DNA from: an uncultured Prevotella sp.
GTDB taxonomy: Bacteria > Bacteroidota > Bacteroidia > Bacteroidales > Bacteroidaceae
Reading direction: 5' to 3'
NCBI GenBank assembly: GCA_900546575.1
Contig: URDM01000009.1
Location: 1 to 53,299, forward strand
DNA length: 53,299 nt
Below the pieces are notes generated by a model. The model was not told the DNA's origin and ran no database searches. It saw only the letters and a list, made by a program, of their open reading frames with translations. Each line of letters begins with the position of its first letter. Positions within the stretch are counted from its first letter, which is position 1. This document shows positions 41,158-50,096 of this stretch, one piece after another. The position numbers and the translations under genes are program-made.

Positions 41158-42828
41158 TTAAATGAATTTCGACAACCACTTCATTCGTTGCCCAGTTGTG
41201 GGATGCACTATTGACAGTTCGGCTGCGTGCAGATACATTCGTGGCGCTGCCGTTCCGCGTCCGTATAGCGGATCACCGAGTATTGGAGTGGCAAGACCGA
41301 GAGGGTGGGCACAGTGTACGCGCAACTGATGCGTACGACCCGTGTGGGGATATAGCCACACGAGGGTGCGACCGCCCTGCGTGCTGACGACACGATAGGT
41401 GGTGACCGACGGTTTGCCGTGCTCCATGTCGACACGTTGGCGCGGACGGTCCATTATGTCGGGCATTAGGGGCAGACTGATGGTTCCCTGCTGCGAGGCA
41501 GGAACACCGTCGAGCACCGCCTCGTAGCGCTTGGCTGCGGTGCGGCAGGCAAACTGCTGCTGCAGGGAATGATAGGCTTCAAGTGTGCGTGCCACTACCA
41601 TCAGTCCGCTGGTGTCGCGGTCGAGCCGGTGTACCATTATCGGATTGCCGTCATACTGGTGCCAACGCTGGCGCATTATCGACTCTACGCTCTCCACATT
41701 GTCCTTGCCCGGCACCGAGAGCATGCCTGCCGGCTTGTCGACAACGCATATTGCGTCATCCTCGTACACCATCTTCAGCTCTTCAGATGCGGTCGCCGTG
41801 AGCGGATTGGGTTCTACGTCGAGCCCCTGAAGCATGTGCGTCAGTATGGGCAGGCACTTCGAGCGGCATGCCGGATAATAGCTCAGATGATGGCGTATCT
41901 CCTGCCGTGGCGACTCGCCCCACCAGAATTCAGCCATGCACACGGGTTGGAGTCCGTGGCTGTAGGCATACTGCAACAGCTTGGGGGCGCAGCAGTCGCC
42001 AGCCCCAGCAGGCGGAATGCCATGTGTGGTGGTGCTGAATATGTCGATGAGGTCGCGCTCTTCGCCACGCGCGTTGAGCATGCGGTATTGCATGAAGAGC
42101 CACCGTTGCAGTTCGTCGCTCATGCTGCGGCGGCACTGTCGCAACGCCGCTATGCGCTCGTCGTACTGCTGTGTGAGGGCATGTGCAGCCGAAAGCTCTG
42201 CATCGAGACGCTGCTTTAGCCGGCGAAGGTCAGCCTTCAGCGTCTGACTCTCGCGTGTCATGGCAGCAGCCTCGGCCTCGCTGATGTGCACGAGTCCTGC
42301 CTGGGCATCGCTGCGACGGCGGTCGCGCTCAGCCTTGGCGCTTGCTATGCGCAGCTTCATGGCAGCAATACGGTCGGCAGCCGACTGTCGCAGCGTCGCT
42401 TCTTCGGCTTTGACACGCTTGTATTCATCCGAATGGCGTATGCAGTCTATCTCTCTGTTGATGTCGGAAATGCTGCGTTCGGTCACTTTGAAGTGTCCGT
42501 CGGGCTGCTGGGCATCGAATACGGGCGGCACAAAGTAAGCCCAGTCGTTGCGTCCGGCAAGCAGTCCGGAGTAAGCGGCAATAAATCTCAATGCCCCATC
42601 AAAGCCATCGGATTCTTCACTTTTCCCTTTTCCATTTTCCCTTACTACGAGTACTCCGAACATTTTGCCACAACTCGTTTCGCCCTGCCAGATGCCCGAT
42701 TCGGCGATGTGGCGTTGCACTTCGGCGGCGGCAAGGCGGCAGAGCGGATGCGGCTCATAGCAAAACGGGAAAGTGAACTGGCGGGGTGGCAGTATGTCGG
42801 TATTTAATATATGTATAAGTCGGTCCAT
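41158..42828 (-). CDS. RluA-family RNA pseudouridine synthase with N-terminal extension
   Basis: A 556-residue protein with three parts. Residues 1-118 form a Bacteroidetes-type N-terminal module (CGKMFGVLVV, YFVPPVFDAQQPDG). Residues 120-240 form a strongly charged coiled coil. Residues 350-556 form the RluA catalytic domain, with VVDKPAGMLSVPG and HRLDRDTSG (400-408), in which D403 is the catalytic aspartate. It isomerises uridine in rRNA or tRNA; the target site is unknown. Residues 63-78 (ENGKGKSEESDGFDGA) look like a foreign insertion encoded by the purine spacer repeat found elsewhere in the window. The ATG lies 3 bp after the stop of the regulator gene upstream. Confidence 0.88.
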   Translation of the reverse strand: MDRLIHILNTDILPPRQFTFPFCYEPHPLCRLAAAEVQRHIAESGIWQGETSCGKMFGVLVVRENGKGKSEESDGFDGALRFIAAYSGLLAGRNDWAYFVPPVFDAQQPDGHFKVTERSISDINREIDCIRHSDEYKRVKAEEATLRQSAADRIAAMKLRIASAKAERDRRRSDAQAGLVHISEAEAAAMTRESQTLKADLRRLKQRLDAELSAAHALTQQYDERIAALRQCRRSMSDELQRWLFMQYRMLNARGEERDLIDIFSTTTHGIPPAGAGDCCAPKLLQYAYSHGLQPVCMAEFWWGESPRQEIRHHLSYYPACRSKCLPILTHMLQGLDVEPNPLTATASEELKMVYEDDAICVVDKPAGMLSVPGKDNVESVESIMRQRWHQYDGNPIMVHRLDRDTSGLMVVARTLEAYHSLQQQFACRTAAKRYEAVLDGVPASQQGTISLPLMPDIMDRPRQRVDMEHGKPSVTTYRVVSTQGGRTLVWLYPHTGRTHQLRVHCAHPLGLATPILGDPLYGRGTAAPRMYLHAAELSIVHPTTGQRMKWLSKFI

Positions 42829-42831
42829 TGT

Positions 42832-45800
42832 TTATCCTCTTGAATACTCCGCAGGCGTGATGCCATAGGTTTTCTGAAACACCTTTGAGAAATAGCTTGA
42901 GTTGGAGAAACCCACCATATACATCACCTCCGACACCGAGAACCTGCCTTCGCGCAGCATGATGGCAGCACGCTGCATGCGTATGTGGCGTATAAACTCA
43001 ATCGGTGTCTTGCCCGTCATCTGCTTAACCTTGCGATAGAGCAGTTTCGAGCCGAGTCCGAGCGACTCCTGCAGGCGCGTCACATTGAAGTCGGAGTCGG
43101 CTATATGAGCCTCCACCATGTCCGTAATCTTAGCCAACAGGCGGGCGTCGGCGCTGTCGGCATCAGGCTCCTTGAACGCAGCAGTAACGCTGTCAGCGTG
43201 TTGTGATGAAGCCGAAGCGGTATGAGCAGGATCGAAAGCCATAGTCACTACAATCTGGTTGTCGTCGCTATGCACAACACTTGCGCCGCCCTGCTGCTCG
43301 GCAAACTCATGAACGAGGGCGAAGGTGTTAGTGTCGGCAGGCATGATATTGTCGGGCATGCGATAGTAGCGGTTGAAAACGAAGGGTATATCGTTCTGTG
43401 CTATCGTCTTGCCGGGTATGGTTACGTTTATACGCACCCTATCGTCGCAGGTAGTTATGGCTATGCGCACGGGGTCGGCGGTGTTGCGGTTGTTCACAGC
43501 GAAGTCGATAAGCTCAGCCAACACGGGTTGCAGGCGCACCACGTCGACGCACACGTATGCCGTAGGCGCATCCGTACGATAGTCTATGTCCACCGCCTTG
43601 CCGTAGCGCGAGCGTGCATCGTCGGCAGCCCGTCGGCAGAAGTCCACTATCTCAAGCGTCGTCTTGGGCGTAGGGTCGTTGTCGGGTCGTGTCTGCATCA
43701 CGTCGAGAGCCTTATGCACAAGCATGTTCATATCGACCACGTCGTGGCGCATCTGCTCCAGACGGCGCACACCGGCGGTGTCGGTTTCGGCATGAAGCAT
43801 GTCGAGCACCGAGCCGAACAGCGAGCCGAGCGGCTGCTTGAGCTGTCGCGACAGATTGTCGAAGAACTGCGAGCGGGCTGCCGACTCCTGCATGATGCGC
43901 TTCTTGGCAAGGCGCTCCTGATGCAGACGGCGGCGCATTATGTAGAAGTTCATTATCCACACGAGCAATGCTGCAATCACAAGCAGATAAACAATCTTAG
44001 CCCACAGCGACCAGTACCAGGGCGGAAGAATGGTAACTCCGTAGCTGAGCACCTCGTCTTTGGCGTCGCCAAGGGCGTCAATCTGGCGCACCTCGAGCGT
44101 ATAACTGCCCGGAGGCAGGGCGTTGTAGCTTATCTCATGACGCTCGCCGTGAAGGTATTGCCACGTGCGGTCGATGCCTTTAAGGCGATAGGCGTACACG
44201 CAGGGTTGCTGTCCCGACATGGGGAGGTCGGACAGTTGGAACGTCACGTTGTTCTGTGTGGAGGCGAGCGTCACTGCCGACAGATACGCCGTGCTGCCCT
44301 CTTCGGGCACAAACGGCTTGCCGTCAACCATCATGCCCGACATGAACATGTGGCAGCGCTGCCGCTTCTCATTCATGCGAGCAGTGGGAATGCTCACCAC
44401 AGCGTCGTTGCCGCCAAGCAGAACGCTATGCGACACGCGGTCGTAACAGATGGCAAGCGGACGGAATCCGGGCACAACGAAGCGCATGGAGCGTCCGTCG
44501 GCACGCAATATGCAGCAGTCGTTGCCCATGACAGCCCACATATCGTCCTCCACCCGACACAGTATGGCGGTGGCATCGCTGCCATATCCGGCTATGTGAT
44601 AGGTACGGCTGTCTTTGGCATTCATGCCGAAGCAGCGTATCTCGCCGTCCATTGCCGCCCAGACATTGCCCTTAAGGTCTACAGCGAGGTCGTTGATGAT
44701 GCGGTCCTTGCCCACGACGTGCTCCACACGCATCGTCTTGGGGTCGATACGGTCGAGTCCGCGGTCGTACATTCGCACCCAGATGCGTCCGCGTCCGTCC
44801 TTGACAAGCTGCCACACGTGTATGCCCTGCAACTGCGAGAGCAGATGTCGGTCGGCTACAATCACGCCATCGGTGGCATTGAGCAGCTTCTCCTTAGCCA
44901 CCACGAAAACGCCTCCCATATACGAGCATATCCAGTAGCGCCCCCGTCCGTCGTCCACCACGTCGTAAGCCCACGCCGTGCTGTAGCGTCGCGAGGGGTC
45001 GGTGACGATGACGTTGCGCATCTGTCGTGTCTTCGGATTGTATATATTGAGTCCGTGGTCGGTGCATACGAGCACCCTACCCTCGCCGTCGGAGTACACA
45101 CGACGCACACGGTTGTGCGACATATAGTACGCAGTTGAGGTCTGGCGATGCCACGCTATGTCGGCACCCATGTCGGGCAGGAATCCGTGAGTGGCGCTGT
45201 AGGCTATGAGTCCGTTGGTGCCGCCGAGCCACAGCATGTTGTCGGCGCTGCGGAATATGAGGTGCAGGCAGTTGCCGTCGCCCGTATGGGTGATGTCGCT
45301 GAGCGGAGTGTAGGTATAGAATGGACGACGCTGTATCGCGGACACGCCCTGGTCGGTGCCTGCCCATAGGTTGCCCCAGCGGTCGTTGTACACCGCCCAC
45401 ACAATGTTGTTGGCTATTGAGCGTGCCGAGCGTGAGTCGTGCAGGGCGTGGCGCACGTCGTTTGTCACCTTATTATATATAAACATTCCGTTGTCGGTGC
45501 CTGCATATATGTTGTCGCCGTGCAATGCGAGCGACTTGATGGAGTTCCCCATGAGCGGCGCTACGGGCTGGAATGTGCGCCAGTCGTAACGGTAGAGCGC
45601 ACCCTCGGTGCCTATCCACACGGCTTGTGTACCACGGTCGGGGGCGAGAGCGTTGACAAGCGGTTGACGGCCGTTGCCAATCGGTATGCGGCGCACGCTG
45701 CCATTGGGCGAGCGCAGCGCCAGTCCGCCTATGGTTCCGACAAGCAGTCCGCGAGGTGTGGATAGCAGCGAGTAGACGTTCTGGAGCTGTCGGTTCTCCA

Positions 45801-46233
45801 TACGTATGTCGTTGGCGCCGAGGCTGCAGCTGTACAGTCCCGTTGCGCTGCCCATCCACAGCCGTCCCTGATGCATAGTCAGGGCACGAATGTCCTTGGG
45901 CGAGTGTTCGGCAGGCTTCCCGTAGTGTCCGCTTCGTATGTCGTAGACGAGCAGTCCGCGCTCGGTGCCCATATATATAATATTGTGGCTGACGAGCATT
46001 GAGTGTATGCGCGTCGCCATGGGTGTGCCGTCGGCAGATGTGTTGTGCTGAATGGTGCGGTAGCCGTCGTACGAGTAGAGTCCGTTCTCGGTACCCAGCC
46101 ACACCATCCCCTGCTCGTCCTGCGCTATGGAGCACACGGTCGATGCCTCAGCAATGGCGACATTGCTGAAGGTCTGGGCTGATGTGAGCGCCGAGATCAG
46201 CGCAAGCAAAAGGCTTAACAATATATTTCTCAT
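42832..46233 (-). CDS. Degenerate HTCS-type regulator: propeller sensor, dead kinase, AraC output
   Basis: A 1133-residue protein organised like a hybrid two-component regulator of Bacteroidetes. Signal peptide, then two-component-regulator propeller repeats (WLGTENGLYSYDG, YAGTDNGMFIYN, WAGTDQGVSAI), a Y_Y_Y domain (about 665-725), one membrane helix (about 740-764), a kinase-like region (about 785-1005) and a C-terminal AraC helix-turn-helix (about 1033-1133). The kinase region is not functional on paper: the HisKA block reads FFDNLSRQLKQPL with R796 where the phosphoacceptor His should be, the N box reads ELIDFAVNN, and the G1 and G2 boxes are lost. No receiver domain fits between 1005 and 1033. 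The ATG at 46233 is used in place of a TTG four codons earlier. It is followed directly by the RluA-family gene. Confidence 0.9.
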   Translation of the reverse strand: MRNILLSLLLALISALTSAQTFSNVAIAEASTVCSIAQDEQGMVWLGTENGLYSYDGYRTIQHNTSADGTPMATRIHSMLVSHNIIYMGTERGLLVYDIRSGHYGKPAEHSPKDIRALTMHQGRLWMGSATGLYSCSLGANDIRMENRQLQNVYSLLSTPRGLLVGTIGGLALRSPNGSVRRIPIGNGRQPLVNALAPDRGTQAVWIGTEGALYRYDWRTFQPVAPLMGNSIKSLALHGDNIYAGTDNGMFIYNKVTNDVRHALHDSRSARSIANNIVWAVYNDRWGNLWAGTDQGVSAIQRRPFYTYTPLSDITHTGDGNCLHLIFRSADNMLWLGGTNGLIAYSATHGFLPDMGADIAWHRQTSTAYYMSHNRVRRVYSDGEGRVLVCTDHGLNIYNPKTRQMRNVIVTDPSRRYSTAWAYDVVDDGRGRYWICSYMGGVFVVAKEKLLNATDGVIVADRHLLSQLQGIHVWQLVKDGRGRIWVRMYDRGLDRIDPKTMRVEHVVGKDRIINDLAVDLKGNVWAAMDGEIRCFGMNAKDSRTYHIAGYGSDATAILCRVEDDMWAVMGNDCCILRADGRSMRFVVPGFRPLAICYDRVSHSVLLGGNDAVVSIPTARMNEKRQRCHMFMSGMMVDGKPFVPEEGSTAYLSAVTLASTQNNVTFQLSDLPMSGQQPCVYAYRLKGIDRTWQYLHGERHEISYNALPPGSYTLEVRQIDALGDAKDEVLSYGVTILPPWYWSLWAKIVYLLVIAALLVWIMNFYIMRRRLHQERLAKKRIMQESAARSQFFDNLSRQLKQPLGSLFGSVLDMLHAETDTAGVRRLEQMRHDVVDMNMLVHKALDVMQTRPDNDPTPKTTLEIVDFCRRAADDARSRYGKAVDIDYRTDAPTAYVCVDVVRLQPVLAELIDFAVNNRNTADPVRIAITTCDDRVRINVTIPGKTIAQNDIPFVFNRYYRMPDNIMPADTNTFALVHEFAEQQGGASVVHSDDNQIVVTMAFDPAHTASASSQHADSVTAAFKEPDADSADARLLAKITDMVEAHIADSDFNVTRLQESLGLGSKLLYRKVKQMTGKTPIEFIRHIRMQRAAIMLREGRFSVSEVMYMVGFSNSSYFSKVFQKTYGITPAEYSRG

Positions 46234-46479
46234 TAGAAACGTCAAAGGATGATGATGATTTTTTATGTTTTCAATTCACGGCGTTAAATTACAAAAAAAA
46301 TGTCATACTCGGAAGAACAATGCCAACATTCTGCTGCTTACGCCATAAAAACGGCTGCCAATCGCACTCCTGGCGAAGAGAGCAACAGAGCAGCAACCAC
46401 ACGGCTAACTCGCTGAATATAAAGGCATAAAGCCCGTTTGTTACACCTAAGGGAGCGTGCTGTAAAACGACGGCAAAAC

Positions 46480-46589
46480 AAAAGGACTCCTTTTGGAGTG
46501 CAAAAGGACTCGTTTTGAAGTGCAAAAGGACTCCTTTTAGAGAGCAAAAGGACTCCTTTTGAAGTGCAAAAGGACTCCTTTTTTTTAGC
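46480..46589. repeat. 22-bp-period palindromic tandem repeat, locus 2
   Basis: Five units start at 46480, 46502, 46524, 46546 and 46568, exactly 22 bp apart, each opening with AAAAGGACTCCTTTT (one has CGTTTT). The core is the reverse complement of the core at locus 1 (11627-11736), differing at the central base. The variable spacers often read GAAGTGC. It lies in the otherwise gene-poor region upstream of the regulator. Confidence 0.9.
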
Positions 46590-46797
46590 GTTGAATTGGT
46601 ATGGAATGCGTTTTTGAAAGAGTTACCACGTAATCAAACTATCACTTTATCCTCTGTTCAAAAGAAATGGCATACTAACCGCAAAGGAATGCAATGCTGG
46701 ATGAATAACATATCTGATGTCATCAACAAAGCTGCAGCACTGCCACCAAGAACACCGCTAAGTAAGTACCGGGAATTGCTGCCGGATAAATGGAAAC

Positions 46798-46843
46798 AAA
46801 AAAAATATCGCTCAAGAATAAAAACTTGAGCGATATTTTTTTG
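46798..46843. terminator. Strong terminator downstream of the BspA-like gene
   Basis: AAAAATATCGCTCAAG (46801-46816) and CTTGAGCGATATTTTT (46825-46840) form a perfect 16-bp stem with an 8-nt loop and A/T flanks on both sides, 56 bp after the stop of the gene at 46899. The small open frame running into it from the left is probably not a gene. Confidence 0.9.
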
Positions 46844-46898
46844 ACGTGTATATACTAACATCGCGGATACGTTGTCTCACAAGGATGCTTGCCACCCA

Positions 46899-47885
46899 TT
46901 ATTGAACAGTAACTTTCTTCACGCTACCATCGCTATACTTCACGATATTCAATCCCTTGGTTGGAGCAGACAATCGCTGACCATTTACTGAATAGCGAGC
47001 TACCTCCTCAACATCGGTAGAGGTTGTAATCTTGTCGATGCCTGTTGCGTCGAATTCTACTATGTTCTCAATGTAGTTGCCAAAGTCAGAGGCACAGTAA
47101 TCATTACGAGTTCCCTTTGGTACATAAAGTGTGCATTTCTTGGCATCAACTCCTACGAATACATTACGACCTTTTGGTACTTTCTCTGCATATACATAAA
47201 TAGAAGTTAATCCGCTACTATCGAATGCGCCAAAGCCTATTGAGGTAATACTAGCAGGAAGGGTTAAACTCGTTAATCCTCTACAGACACTGAATGAGAA
47301 AAAGTCTATCTTGGTAATACCAGCAGGAAGGGTTAAACTCGTTAGTCCGATACAGCCACTGAATGCGAAAGAGCCTATCTTGGTAATACCAGCAGGAAGG
47401 GTTAAACTCGTTAATCCGCTACAGCCACAGAATGCGAAATCGCCTATCCCGGTAATACCAGCAGGAAGGGTTAAACTCGTTAATCCGCTACAGGCACGGA
47501 ATGCTTCAGAGCCTATTACATCATTAGAAGTATAATAATCATTATCATTATAATCATTATAATAGCTATCCCCACCTTTTACAATCTTTGCCTCAGACAA
47601 ATCTAATACAGAAAGCTTTCCGTCAGTAGAATTACCATTAGAATTACTTCCAGCCATCTCACGAATCATCCTCAAATCCGTACCATTTATCTCACCAATA
47701 ATCTTCAAATTGGTAATCTTATTCTTTTTACTACTTGCAATTCTATCAGGCAAAGTACCAGCCTTTTCCAACGTAATGGTGATTTGCCTTGTAATCAAGT
47801 CGTTATCTGCAGCATAAAGCGACAAACAACCAAGCAACAGAAACATCAAGGTTAAAAAACTACCTTTCTTAATAATTTGTTTCAT
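46899..47885 (-). CDS. BspA-like leucine-rich-repeat surface protein
   Basis: A 328-residue exported protein. After a signal peptide (about 1-25) and an N-terminal region (TITLEKAGTLPDRIAS), five 23-residue LRR_5 repeats of the form C-x-G-L-T-S-L-T-L-P-A-G-I-T-x-I-G-x-x-A-F (about 130-245) follow. A short region (VYAEKVPKGRNVFVGVDAKKCTLYVPKGTRNDY) leads to a C-terminal segment ending YSVNGQRLSAPTKGLNIVKYSDGSVKKV. That ending resembles the type IX secretion sorting domains of Prevotella surface proteins. Such proteins bind host or bacterial surfaces in other species. The repeats are almost identical at DNA level, suggesting recent expansion. AT content is high. Confidence 0.88.
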   Translation of the reverse strand: MKQIIKKGSFLTLMFLLLGCLSLYAADNDLITRQITITLEKAGTLPDRIASSKKNKITNLKIIGEINGTDLRMIREMAGSNSNGNSTDGKLSVLDLSEAKIVKGGDSYYNDYNDNDYYTSNDVIGSEAFRACSGLTSLTLPAGITGIGDFAFCGCSGLTSLTLPAGITKIGSFAFSGCIGLTSLTLPAGITKIDFFSFSVCRGLTSLTLPASITSIGFGAFDSSGLTSIYVYAEKVPKGRNVFVGVDAKKCTLYVPKGTRNDYCASDFGNYIENIVEFDATGIDKITTSTDVEEVARYSVNGQRLSAPTKGLNIVKYSDGSVKKVTVQ

Positions 47886-47984
47886 AACTATTTTTTTTAG
47901 TTAGACATTAAATATCATGGTAAAAACTATTCTTTTTGTTCGTATTTTATATCTTTGCCAAGTTCATGCAATTTGAAAATAGCA

Positions 47985-49439
47985 TTATAATCCAAAGCTC
48001 TTTTTGGCTTGCCTCAACGTGTTTTCTCCTACCGTATATGCATAGCAGGCAGAAGGGATGAAATGAAGAGTTCCAAAATTCATATTCTTTGTTCCTCCCT
48101 TACTGATGGAAGTTACCAAAGCCTGGGGCAGATGATTCTTCTCCATAAAAAACTGTAAGGACGAAAGTTCAGAAGGTTTGTCGAAGAACCTATCCGACCA
48201 TTTGATTTCTACCGCCCAATAAGGTTTTTGTAAAGCATCGTTGATGCCTACCAAGTCAACCTCGCCCTGTGAACGCCCCATCTTCCAGTTGGCATAAGCA
48301 ATGTGCCCCTTTCTTGGAATCCATTGCGAATAGATAGCAGTTTCAATCATATCTCCGATATTGCCATCTGTCATCTTGATAGGTTCAAATAGTGCACACC
48401 TAAGCGAAGGATTCGTTAGATAAATCTTAAAAGTAGTTTGACGTTGGAATCGCTTTGCCGTATCGTCAGTTCTTGTCACAATCTTTATCAGAAAAGCAGC
48501 CTCAAGATATTGGATGTACTTGCGAATGGTTTCCTTCTTTACTCCCGATTCCTTCGACATACTCTCATACGAGAACTCCATGCCACTATGATAAGCAATC
48601 ATAGTAAACAACGAGTTAAGCTCTTGTACATCAGAAATGCCATAAAGGCTCGGCAAATCTCTCAACAATACCTTATCTACAATATCGTGGCGAACAAACT
48701 GCCCAGGGTCTTCCTGTATTCGGGAAGAAAAAGCCACCTCTGGATAACCGCCATAATTGATATAGTCGAGGAAGAGACAGTTCAGCTTATCAATATCTAT
48801 CGTGCTATAGATATCGCTCTCTATTCCTTGCCATTCCACCTTAGATTGGCGCATCAGATGCTCATATTTCTTAAGATGGATATACTCGAAGAAAAGCAAC
48901 GGCGGCAAATTGAAATCGGTAAACCTGCCCGCCCCACTTTCGTTGCTACTCTTTTTTAATGCTGCAGCAGCAGAACCTGAAACTACAAACTTCACGTTGT
49001 GATAAGTATCTACCAGAGATTTAAGATTGATTTCCCAGTCTTTGAGATACTGTATCTCGTCGAAGAAAACATAAAACTCTTCTTGGCTGTCTTCCTTACT
49101 CAATATCTGTTTTGCCAAAGAAAACAACTGCTCCAAGAGGATATTGTTATAGATAGGAGTTTCTACCGAAACATAGATTATATTCTGAGGCGACACGCCA
49201 TCGTCTATCAACTGTTGGATGGAATGATAGAGCATTACTGTCTTACCCACTCGGCGAGGTCCCATCAAGATGAGGGCACGCTGAATGCTGACATCCTTTA
49301 CCAGGGGATAGAAGATGTCGAGATAGAGGCGAGGACTCATGTCCTGATAGTAAGAAGGTATCCTACCTTCCGTCCACCAAGGATTGTCTATCTTCAACCT
49401 ACCTAATATCTGTTTCTCTAAAAGTGCCGTATATTCCAT
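47985..49439 (-). CDS. AAA ATPase with DUF4143 C-terminal domain
   Basis: A 484-residue protein of the archaeal-type ATPase/DUF4143 family common in Bacteroidetes. Walker A GPRRVGKT is at 60-67 and Walker B YVFFDEIQYL at 123-132. The C-terminal DUF4143 part contains DLVGINDALQKPYWAVEIKWSDR, a D...ExK nuclease-like pattern. The cellular role is unknown; hypotheses include defence, mobility or DNA processing. The ATG at 49439 is preferred to a TTG at 49463, which would overlap the -7 box TATATTTG. The gene is AT-rich and solitary. It shows no operon partner. Confidence 0.88.
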   Translation of the reverse strand: MEYTALLEKQILGRLKIDNPWWTEGRIPSYYQDMSPRLYLDIFYPLVKDVSIQRALILMGPRRVGKTVMLYHSIQQLIDDGVSPQNIIYVSVETPIYNNILLEQLFSLAKQILSKEDSQEEFYVFFDEIQYLKDWEINLKSLVDTYHNVKFVVSGSAAAALKKSSNESGAGRFTDFNLPPLLFFEYIHLKKYEHLMRQSKVEWQGIESDIYSTIDIDKLNCLFLDYINYGGYPEVAFSSRIQEDPGQFVRHDIVDKVLLRDLPSLYGISDVQELNSLFTMIAYHSGMEFSYESMSKESGVKKETIRKYIQYLEAAFLIKIVTRTDDTAKRFQRQTTFKIYLTNPSLRCALFEPIKMTDGNIGDMIETAIYSQWIPRKGHIAYANWKMGRSQGEVDLVGINDALQKPYWAVEIKWSDRFFDKPSELSSLQFFMEKNHLPQALVTSISKGGTKNMNFGTLHFIPSACYAYTVGENTLRQAKKSFGL

Positions 49440-49460
49440 AATTCTAACTATTTTAGATTG

Positions 49461-49468
49461 CAAATATA
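49461..49468 (-). promoter_or_regulatory. -7 box for the AAA ATPase gene
   Basis: TATATTTG on the minus strand, 22 bp before the chosen ATG. Its position decides between the ATG at 49439 and the upstream TTG codon. Confidence 0.6.
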
Positions 49469-49702
49469 CAGATAATTCTCTTAATATGTATGTTTTGGTA
49501 AAAATAAGCTTGGATTTTTAGGCTTAATTTGCAATTTAAGGGTAAAATGAAGATAAAAACGTGCATATTAAGAAAGATGAAGCTATAATTTGCCTATTAT
49601 GTAGATTAATATGTACTTGTAACTTGTTGAGTACCAGTAATAAAAATAAGATTTGCAAATTAAGCATGTTTTAACAGGCTTAATTTGCATGTAAGCGTAT
49701 CC

Positions 49703-49720
49703 GTTGGCGGAATTAATTTA
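49703..49720. repeat. 18-bp sequence shared with the end of the window
   Basis: GTTGGCGGAATTAATTTA, identical to 53227-53244. The second copy interrupts a susD start. Just before this copy, GCAAATTAAGC (49654-49664) and GCTTAATTTGC (about 49678-49688) form a hairpin. The remainder of the 49469-50096 gap shows nothing else besides the susC promoter. Confidence 0.85.
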
Positions 49721-50003
49721 AGTTGAGTTCCACGTCGTGATCCTGTGCCCAAGTTTATCCTCTTTTCTCCCGTTCTTCTTATTCAAGCTTTTCATCCATA
49801 AACTGCGGTTTATCGATGATGGTTCTTCGTGCTTTTTCGTTCATATCTTGTTTACTTATAGTTCAGTGTTAGGCATAAAAATTTTCTTCCAAAAGCCTTT
49901 ACATATTTGCCAAATCCTTTGTTTATGGGCATTTAGCCGCGTGTTTGTCCGTTTTGTTTTGTCTTTTGTCTAATTTGTGGCGCTTCATATTAGTCAATGC
50001 TTG

Positions 50004-50011
50004 TAATTTTG
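50004..50011 (+). promoter_or_regulatory. -7 box for the second susC
   Basis: TAATTTTG, 85 bp before the ATG at 50097. The nearest TTTG is 26 bp upstream, longer than usual. Confidence 0.5.
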
Positions 50012-50096
50012 CAACCGAATAAAAACCTATCCGTTTCAAATCTTCAGCAAGACAAAATCAAAATCAAAAACCATAATTTACCTAAACGTTTTCAAC

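Noticed and set aside
43222..45138. 638-residue plus-strand frame opposite the regulator
   Set aside because: It is antisense to the propeller and kinase-like domains; its His- and Val-rich composition is typical of a shadow frame.
46596..46829. 77-residue plus-strand frame ending in the terminator
   Set aside because: Its last codons lie inside the strong terminator hairpin, there is no promoter, and I recognise no family. It could be a gene fragment, but that is not supported.
47950..47957. Plus-strand TATCTTTG between the BspA-like and ATPase genes
   Set aside because: No plus-strand gene follows it, and the only TTTG upstream is 11 bp away, so a chance match is likely.
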